Below, one piece after another: positions 7,112 to 11,201 of a DNA stretch of 11,201 bases (position 1 is its first letter; every line of letters begins with the position of its first letter). The translations under genes were made by a program, and so were the position numbers. The stretch is from contig JAABSN010000103.1 in assembly GCA_011390385.1 (NCBI GenBank), forward strand, positions 1 to 11,201, in the 5' to 3' direction. The notes beneath the pieces were generated by a model. The model saw nothing but the letters and a program-made list of their open reading frames with translations. It ran no database searches and was not told where the DNA came from. Source of the stretch: Thioalkalivibrio nitratireducens. GTDB taxonomy: Bacteria; Pseudomonadota; Gammaproteobacteria; Ectothiorhodospirales; Ectothiorhodospiraceae.

Positions 7112-7220
7112 GTAGGGTGCCAATGAGCGCAGCGAATTGCGCCGTTCGCAGTCCCAGTGTTTGTATGCGGGTTTCAGCGCATCGCCGGTGCGGTTCGGCT
7201 TGCGCCTCACGGCACCCTGC
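7112..7220. repeat. Palindromic MITE-like intergenic repeat
   Basis: A 109-nt element with imperfect terminal inverted repeats of about 33 nt. The left end (7112 onward) reads GTAGGGTGCC-AATGAG-CGCAGCGAA, and the right end read backwards from 7220 is GCAGGGTGCC-GTGAGG-CGCAAGCCGAA. The outer AGGGTGCC/GGCACCCT is perfect over 8 bp. The interior has no credible gene. The right arm recurs at 308-339. RNA from either strand could fold into a long hairpin, so it might also act as a transcription terminator between the convergent genes ending at 7070 and 7314. Type and ends are seen directly; mobility is inferred. Confidence 0.65.
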
Positions 7221-7313
7221 GGGATGCGGTTGCGCAGGAAAAAGGAAACCGGCGAACCGGGGACGAGGCTTTCCGCTTGGAATTCAGCCGGCCAGTGCAA
7301 GCCAAGGGTGCGC

Positions 7314-8258
7314 TTACCCCTCGATGGTCATACCTTGAAGGCTCCTTCGGAGGATGGCGGCCGACGCTTCGACCCCTTGCCGCTCAACGTCATTGACTTC
7401 GGGTGCCAGACGGTATTCGACGCCCTGGGAGCCAACGACACAAGGCACGCTGAAACAGACTTCGTGCTGGCCGTAGTCGCCATCCGGGTTCACCGATACG
7501 GGCAGAACGCTCCGCTGGTCTTCGAGAATCACCCGGACCACGTACGCGATGACCAGGCCGATGGCAGTGTTGGTGAAGCCCTTTCTTGAAATGATGTCGA
7601 ATGCTGCCGTACGCACACGCTGGAACAGAGCATCCATGGGCTCGGGCTCAAAGCGCCGACCGTTGATGGCATGATGCATGATCGAAAGGCCGCCAATCGT
7701 TGCGCTGCTCCAGATCGGCACTTCGGAGTCACCATGCTCGCCGATGATGTAGGCATGAACCGAACGAGGGTTCACCTGGTACGCATCCCCGAGCAGAGCA
7801 CGAAAGCGTGAGGTGTCGAGCATCGTGCCGGTGCCAATCACCCGCCGCGTAGGCCGCTGACTCAATTGCTGCATCACGTAGGTCAGGATGTCCACAGGAT
7901 TGGTCGCGATCACAAGGATCGCTTCGGGCGCATAGCGGTCGAGTTCGGCAGCAATCTCCCGAAATACAGCGGCATTGCGGTTCAGCAGATCGAGCCTGGA
8001 CTCACCCGGCTGCTGGTTCACGCCCGCGGTAATCACGATCACCTGACACTCGGCGAGATCGGCATAATCGCCTGCCCGAACGGTCACGCGCCCCACCAGC
8101 GGTTGACCATGCATCAGATCCATCGCTTCGCCCTCGGCGCGTTGGTGATTCTTGTCCACCAGCACGATCTCGCTCGCGATCTGACGCTGGAATATCGAAT
8201 AGGCCGCGGCAATGCCGACGTTCCCGGTACCGATGATACCTACAGCAAATCTGGCCAC
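7314..8258 (-). CDS. ldh: L-lactate dehydrogenase
   Basis: Encodes a 314-residue NAD-dependent L-2-hydroxyacid dehydrogenase of the LDH/MDH family, interconverting pyruvate and L-lactate in the cytosol. The Rossmann motif GTGNVG is at 10-15, with D35 expected to bind the NAD ribose. The specificity loop NQQPGESR (81-88) has Gln where malate dehydrogenases have Arg, pointing to lactate. R88, D148 and R151 (MLDTSRFR) fit the known substrate and relay residues. The L-LDH active-site signature IGEHGDSEV (172-180) carries the proton-shuttling H175. I start at GTG 8258, which has AGGAGGGG immediately upstream and gives family length; an in-frame ATG at 8291 and longer starts lack a ribosome binding site. 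It lies 187 nt downstream of arsB on the same strand. Allosteric control cannot be judged. Confidence 0.9.
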   Translation of the reverse strand: MARFAVGIIGTGNVGIAAAYSIFQRQIASEIVLVDKNHQRAEGEAMDLMHGQPLVGRVTVRAGDYADLAECQVIVITAGVNQQPGESRLDLLNRNAAVFREIAAELDRYAPEAILVIATNPVDILTYVMQQLSQRPTRRVIGTGTMLDTSRFRALLGDAYQVNPRSVHAYIIGEHGDSEVPIWSSATIGGLSIMHHAINGRRFEPEPMDALFQRVRTAAFDIISRKGFTNTAIGLVIAYVVRVILEDQRSVLPVSVNPDGDYGQHEVCFSVPCVVGSQGVEYRLAPEVNDVERQGVEASAAILRRSLQGMTIEG

Positions 8259-8261
8259 GAA

Positions 8262-8269
8262 CCCCTCCT
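8262..8269 (-). promoter_or_regulatory. Ribosome binding site fixing the GTG start of ldh
   Basis: AGGAGGGG on the minus strand, its AGGAGG core 5 nt before GTG 8258. It is the strongest Shine-Dalgarno in the window and decides for the GTG over the upstream ATG at 8291. Confidence 0.75.
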
Positions 8270-8299
8270 GTTCAGTGCATTGAAAGTTCATTCGGCAGA

Positions 8300-8339
8300 A
8301 TGGCGCGGGGCGAAGCCGACCCGCATCGTGACGCGCCAT
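8300..8339 (-). other. Stem-loop in the ldh leader
   Basis: ATGGCGCG (8300-8307) and CGCGCCAT (8332-8339) are a perfect 8-bp inverted repeat. A competing inner hairpin at 8305-8324 pairs GCGGGGCG with CGACCCGC around AAGC, with one mismatch. The two share three bases, so both cannot form fully. The structure sits about 30 nt upstream of the ldh Shine-Dalgarno and 107 nt after the arsB stop. It may be an attenuator, a processing site or chance in GC-rich DNA. Confidence 0.4.
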
Positions 8340-8413
8340 CCGCGTTCCTCGTGCTCCTGCGCTCAGGGCGGTGCACTGCGCGGCGCCCATTGACACCCTG
8401 CGCCGGTCATCCG

Positions 8414-8427
8414 CGGGCGCACGCCCG
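8414..8427 (-). terminator. Weak hairpin after arsB
   Basis: CGGGC (8414-8418), a 4-nt loop and GCCCG (8423-8427) form a 5-bp hairpin 18 nt past the arsB stop on the minus strand. No T-tract follows, so it is at best a partial terminator, and read-through into ldh is plausible. Confidence 0.25.
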
Positions 8428-8445
8428 GTAGAGCCTGTGCCACCC

Positions 8446-9738
8446 TCAACGAAGAAGCTGTAACCAGCCGGACAGTCCCAGCAACGTCACGAGCAGAACA
8501 GGCGGCGTGATCACGATGCCGATCAGAAAATACTGTTTCCAGGTGATCACGATGCCCTTGCGGGCCAGCACATGCAGCCACAGCAGCGTCGCCAGGCTGC
8601 CGATGGGTGTGATCTTGGGGCCCAGGTCGGAGCCGATCACGTTGGCGTAGATCATCGCCTCCTTCACCAGCCCGGTCACGTTCGCATCGTCGATGGACAG
8701 GGCGACCACCATCACTGCCGGCATGTTGTTCATCACCGAGGAGAGGAAGGCCGCAATGAAGCCGGTCGCCAGCGCCGACGCCGTCACCCCGTATGCACCC
8801 ACCCAATCCAGAATCCTGGCGATGTCCGCGGTGAGCCCGGCGTTTCGCAGGCCATACACCACCAGATACATACCGATCGAAAAAATCACAATCTGCCAGG
8901 GCGCGGTCTTGATCACGCGCTTGGTTGAAATCACATGCCCACGTGCAGCCACGATCAGCAGGAGAGCCGCACCCACGCCCACAATGGCGGAAATCGGCAC
9001 GCCCTGCGGCTCGATCACCAGAAAGCTGAACAACAGCAGACCCAGCACCCCCCAGCCGGCACGGAACACCGCGGGGTCCTTGATCACCTCGTGCGGCTGG
9101 CGCAATTGAGTGTAGTCGTAGCGCAACGGGATCTGCTTGCGGAAGAACAACATCAGCACCAGCAGCGACGCCGCCACCGAAACGCAGTTCACCACCAACA
9201 TGACCGTTGCATATTCGACGAAGCCGATACCGAAGAAGTCGGCCGAGACGATGTTCACCAGGTTGGAGATCACCAACGGCAGGCTCGCGGTGTCGGCGAT
9301 GAACCCTGCCGCCACGACGAAGGCTACCGCCGCCACGGGGCTGAACCCCAAGGCCCGGACAATCTCCAGCACGATCGGGGTCAGCATCAGAGCCGCGCCG
9401 TCGTTGGCGAACATGGCCGCCACCGCCGCGCCCAGCAAAACGATGAAGGCGTAAAGGCGCAACCCGTTGCCGCGCCCCCAGCGCGCCACGTGCAGCGCCG
9501 CCCATTCGAAGAATCCGGCCTCGTCCAGCAGTAGCGAGATGATGATGATGAACACGAAGGTCAGTGTCGCGTTCCAGACGATGTCGACTACGATCGGGAC
9601 ATCCGAGAAACTCACCACACCGGTGACCAGCGCGACGGCAGCACCGCCGAGTGCGGACCAGCCGATGCCCAGCCCCTTGGGTTGCCAGATCACCATGGCG
9701 ATGGTGACCACGAAGATGACCAGCGCAGTCAGTAACAT
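8446..9738 (-). CDS. arsB: Arsenite/antimonite efflux permease
   Basis: Inner-membrane arsenical pump protein, 430 residues, against 429 for E. coli ArsB. It can be aligned end to end with that protein from memory: [13 protein letters not shown] at 17-29, [13 protein letters not shown] at 72-84, LFANDGA-type motif MFANDGA at 109-115, [11 protein letters not shown] at 145-155, [13 protein letters not shown] at 158-170, [19 protein letters not shown] at 279-297, and [17 protein letters not shown] at 365-381. About twelve hydrophobic segments are evident. ArsB exports As(III) and Sb(III), by proton coupling alone or driven by ArsA. ATG 9738 is chosen: GGAAGGA precedes it by 6 nt and the protein then begins MLLTALVIF like E. 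coli ArsB. A TTG at 9753 would add five residues. No arsR, arsC, arsA or arsD is adjacent in the window. ldh follows on the same strand. Confidence 0.95.
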   Translation of the reverse strand: MLLTALVIFVVTIAMVIWQPKGLGIGWSALGGAAVALVTGVVSFSDVPIVVDIVWNATLTFVFIIIISLLLDEAGFFEWAALHVARWGRGNGLRLYAFIVLLGAAVAAMFANDGAALMLTPIVLEIVRALGFSPVAAVAFVVAAGFIADTASLPLVISNLVNIVSADFFGIGFVEYATVMLVVNCVSVAASLLVLMLFFRKQIPLRYDYTQLRQPHEVIKDPAVFRAGWGVLGLLLFSFLVIEPQGVPISAIVGVGAALLLIVAARGHVISTKRVIKTAPWQIVIFSIGMYLVVYGLRNAGLTADIARILDWVGAYGVTASALATGFIAAFLSSVMNNMPAVMVVALSIDDANVTGLVKEAMIYANVIGSDLGPKITPIGSLATLLWLHVLARKGIVITWKQYFLIGIVITPPVLLVTLLGLSGWLQLLR

Positions 9739-9744
9739 TTCGAG

Positions 9745-9751
9745 TCCTTCC
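9745..9751 (-). promoter_or_regulatory. Ribosome binding site fixing the arsB start
   Basis: GGAAGGA on the minus strand, 6 nt before ATG 9738. It overlaps the alternative TTG codon at 9753, which therefore has no Shine-Dalgarno of its own. Confidence 0.7.
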
Positions 9752-9767
9752 AAATATCAGCGATGGA

Positions 9768-9787
9768 GACAGAGTTCCAAGTCTGTC
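9768..9787. promoter_or_regulatory. Dyad upstream of arsB, candidate operator
   Basis: GACAGA (9768-9773) and TCTGTC (9782-9787) are a perfect 6-bp inverted repeat around 8 nt, centred about 40 nt upstream of the arsB ATG. Two further G-C pairs lie outside one mismatch. Its position suits a repressor site, but it does not resemble an ArsR box I recognise. Confidence 0.35.
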
Positions 9788-10152
9788 CCCGGGAGTGCGG
9801 GCGGCTGGGGAAGCCGCTTCTTTCCGTCGCAGCCTGCCTTGCAGGCCGAGATTCTGGCGATTTCGGGGCGCTCAATGCGGTGTTCCCTGCCCGCGGACAA
9901 TTCCAGCCAATCAGCATCCGATCCCCGGCTTCCGCGCGTTGAGGGATTCTCCAGGCCCCGGTCGGGGAATACGCATCCCCGGCCTCTCGTCATTGAGAAG
10001 CCGCACGCGCCCGGAGTGGACCCTCAAGGACGATTGCCCGAGGCGGTGAATGAAAAGTCCCTGCATCGATTCAGTACGTCACGGCAGAATACCGCGGCGC
10101 CTGCAGCACGGGGATCATACCAATATCCAGGAACCAAAGAGGACCAACAACG

Positions 10153-11088
10153 ATGTTTCCACGAACCACGACCACGTTCCGCTGGGCCGCGCTTCTCGCC
10201 GGCCTGCTCCTTTTTGCCACAGCGGCCAAGGCCGACCGACCTGATTTCCTGGTCGACTCCAACTGGTTGGAGGATCACATCGATGATCCGTCACTGGTCC
10301 TGCTCGAAGTGCGCTATTACCCGAACCGTTATTTCAGCGTCGGGCACATCCCCGGCGCTCGCCAGGTCCAGCGCTTCTCCGATCTCGGGGATAATCATGC
10401 CGTTCCGATCATGCGTTACCCATCCATGGAAACCTTCCAGGACACCCTGCGCGGCTGGGGCGTGAACGACGACTCGCTGGTCGTGATCTACGATGACTCC
10501 CGTACCGCTCTCGCGTCGCGCATCTACTTCCTGCTCGATTTGTACGGCTTTGATATGGACCGCGTGCGGATCATGGATGGCGGCACCGGGGAATGGGAGG
10601 CTTTCAACGAACTGTCCACCGAAGCCCCGGAGGTCACGCCCGGGAACGTGACCCTCAAGCCCGCGCGCGAAGGACTCGTCATCGAATGGACCGACATCTA
10701 TCGCGACGTCTACGCGCTGCGCGACGAGGACATCATCCTGCTGGACGCCCGTCCCGAGAACCAGTACACCGGCGAGGTGATGAATGGCGCAGTTCGGGCC
10801 GGACACATCCCGGGCGCGGTCAACGTCGAGGGGCTTCAGGGAACGACCGGCCAGAAGTGGCGTTCGCTGGAACACCTGGCCGAGATGTATGCGGACATCC
10901 CCAGGGACAAGACGATCTACGCCTACTGCCATGACGGCTTCCGCAACACCATGGCCTACATCCAGCTGAAGGCTCTCGGTTACGAGAACGTGCGCCTCTA
11001 CAATGGTGGCTGGGCCCACTGGGGCAACGAGCTCTCGCTGCCGGTGGTGATGGGCCCCGAACCCTGGGACGCCGCCCACGCGCTCTGA
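10153..11088 (+). CDS. Exported tandem-rhodanese sulfurtransferase
   Basis: A 311-residue protein with a Sec signal peptide: basic MFPRTTTTFR, hydrophobic 11-24, cleavage expected after AKA (25-27). The mature protein has two rhodanese domains, about 30-155 and 175-300. Each has the landmark GHIPGA (64-69 and 217-222) and a D-G/N-G-G-x-x-W motif (142-148 and 283-288). The C-terminal domain has the active-site loop CHDGFR, with catalytic C259, which would carry the persulfide. The N-terminal domain has YDDSRTALASR at the corresponding place without cysteine, as is usual for the inactive domain of two-domain rhodaneses. It should transfer sulfane sulfur in the periplasm; the donor (thiosulfate or 3-mercaptopyruvate) cannot be told. 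GAGGA lies 9 nt before ATG 10153. Divergent from arsB. Confidence 0.9.
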   Translation: MFPRTTTTFRWAALLAGLLLFATAAKADRPDFLVDSNWLEDHIDDPSLVLLEVRYYPNRYFSVGHIPGARQVQRFSDLGDNHAVPIMRYPSMETFQDTLRGWGVNDDSLVVIYDDSRTALASRIYFLLDLYGFDMDRVRIMDGGTGEWEAFNELSTEAPEVTPGNVTLKPAREGLVIEWTDIYRDVYALRDEDIILLDARPENQYTGEVMNGAVRAGHIPGAVNVEGLQGTTGQKWRSLEHLAEMYADIPRDKTIYAYCHDGFRNTMAYIQLKALGYENVRLYNGGWAHWGNELSLPVVMGPEPWDAAHAL

Positions 11089-11101
11089 AGTACGCAAGGT
11101 G

Positions 11102-11119
11102 GCGGGTCATCTGGCCCGC
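11102..11119 (+). terminator. Stem-loop after the rhodanese gene
   Basis: GCGGGTC (11102-11108), tetraloop ATCT and GGCCCGC (11113-11119) form a 7-bp stem with one G-U pair, 13 nt after the stop codon. The following bases (TGCCCCGTTCCCGTTTCG) are pyrimidine-rich but contain no clean T-tract, so this is a probable but not textbook intrinsic terminator. Confidence 0.45.
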
Positions 11120-11161
11120 TGCCCCGTTCCCGTTTCGAAAGGCCAACAGCGACGATCCTGT

Positions 11162-11191
11162 CCGGAAAAGGGTGCATTGGGCCTCTTTTCG
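11162..11191. terminator. Second stem-loop near the right edge
   Basis: CCGGAAAAGG (11162-11171) can pair with CCTCTTTTCGG (11182-11192) with small bulges. The A-run/T-run symmetry recalls a bidirectional terminator for converging genes, but the window ends before a downstream gene is seen. Confidence 0.3.
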
Positions 11192-11201
11192 GGCCTGACG
11201 C

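Larger units (their letters stand above)
9739..10152. other. Divergent intergenic region rich in stem-loops (arsB / rhodanese)
   Basis: This 414-nt gap lies between the divergent arsB and rhodanese genes. Open frames inside it show no recognisable protein family and no ribosome binding sites, so I call no gene. It holds several short inverted repeats: GACAGA/TCTGTC at 9768-9787 (30 nt from the arsB start), GCGGCT/AGCCGC at 9801-9817 followed by TTCTTT, GCCTGC/GCAGGC at 9832-9846, GGGGA/TCCCC at 9964-9980, and a GGC-TCTC/GAGA-GCC hairpin near 9981-10003. A diverged direct repeat (ATCCCCGGC, about 10 nt, then TTGAG) occurs at 9921-9943 and 9975-9997. No clear sigma-70 promoter was identified for either gene, although both must start here. 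Confidence 0.5.

Noticed and set aside
7043..7300. 85-codon minus-strand frame across the intergenic repeat
   Set aside because: It arises from the palindromic repeat and flanking non-coding DNA; such frames recur with the repeat and have no start signals.
8363..9505. 380-codon minus-strand frame overlapping arsB in another frame
   Set aside because: Glycine- and arginine-rich translation without family features; ArsB in the correct frame aligns along its full length.
9760..9775. TTGGAA-N16-GATATT as an arsB promoter on the minus strand
   Set aside because: Hexamers match only 4/6 each, and the implied transcript start would fall inside the Shine-Dalgarno, leaving almost no leader.
9757..9993. 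78-codon minus-strand frame upstream of arsB
   Set aside because: It spans successive hairpins and repeats, lacks a ribosome binding site and resembles no protein family I know.
9467..10465. 332-codon plus-strand frame bridging the arsB-rhodanese intergenic region
   Set aside because: It runs antisense through the arsB 5' end, across a stem-loop-rich gap and into the rhodanese gene in another frame. No domain or ribosome binding site.

Overview
The window reads as chromosomal DNA of a GC-rich gammaproteobacterium. The potFGHI-type operon, the YehS-like (DUF1456) protein, the E. coli-type ArsB and the S4-domain protein of a kind I recall from pseudomonads all fit that class. The intergenic repeat with AGGGTGCC ends is a type I associate with sulfur-oxidising and phototrophic Gammaproteobacteria (Chromatiales, Ectothiorhodospiraceae). 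That finer placement is an inference. I see no tRNA, rRNA, CRISPR array, phage gene or transposase gene.

Layout. Positions 1-195 (minus) hold the 5' end of a small gene, probably OsmC-like, that runs off the left edge. Positions 355-1251 (minus) encode a 3-hydroxyisobutyrate / tartronate-semialdehyde-type dehydrogenase. Divergent from it, 1446-5609 (plus) is a complete polyamine ABC importer in the order potF-potG-potH-potI. PotF looks like a lipoprotein. A 116-nt gap separates potF from potG, while potG/H/I overlap by ATGA. Positions 5833-7070 (plus) hold a DUF1456/YehS protein overlapping (GTGA) an S4-domain, RsuA/RluF-fold protein whose catalytic GRLD motif is degenerate. Positions 7112-7220 are a palindromic MITE-like intergenic repeat; a solo end of the same element lies at 308-339. 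Positions 7314-8258 (minus, GTG start) encode L-lactate dehydrogenase, downstream of 8446-9738 (minus) arsB, an arsenite efflux permease without arsR or arsC beside it. Positions 9739-10152 form a 414-nt divergent intergenic region rich in short stem-loops. Positions 10153-11088 (plus) encode an exported tandem-rhodanese sulfurtransferase. The window ends in non-coding DNA with two stem-loops.

Working together. PotF captures a polyamine (putrescine by closest family resemblance) in the periplasm, PotH and PotI form the channel, and PotG hydrolyses ATP. The DUF1456 and S4-domain genes are probably translationally coupled and may share an RNA- or ribosome-related role. arsB and ldh lie on one strand 187 nt apart and could be co-transcribed, but no shared pathway is evident. 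The rest looks like ordinary housekeeping and accessory metabolism. I found no clear new multi-gene system. The best leads are the catalytically degenerate pseudouridine-synthase homologue coupled to DUF1456, the structured arsB-rhodanese intergenic region, and the inverted repeat in the potF promoter region.
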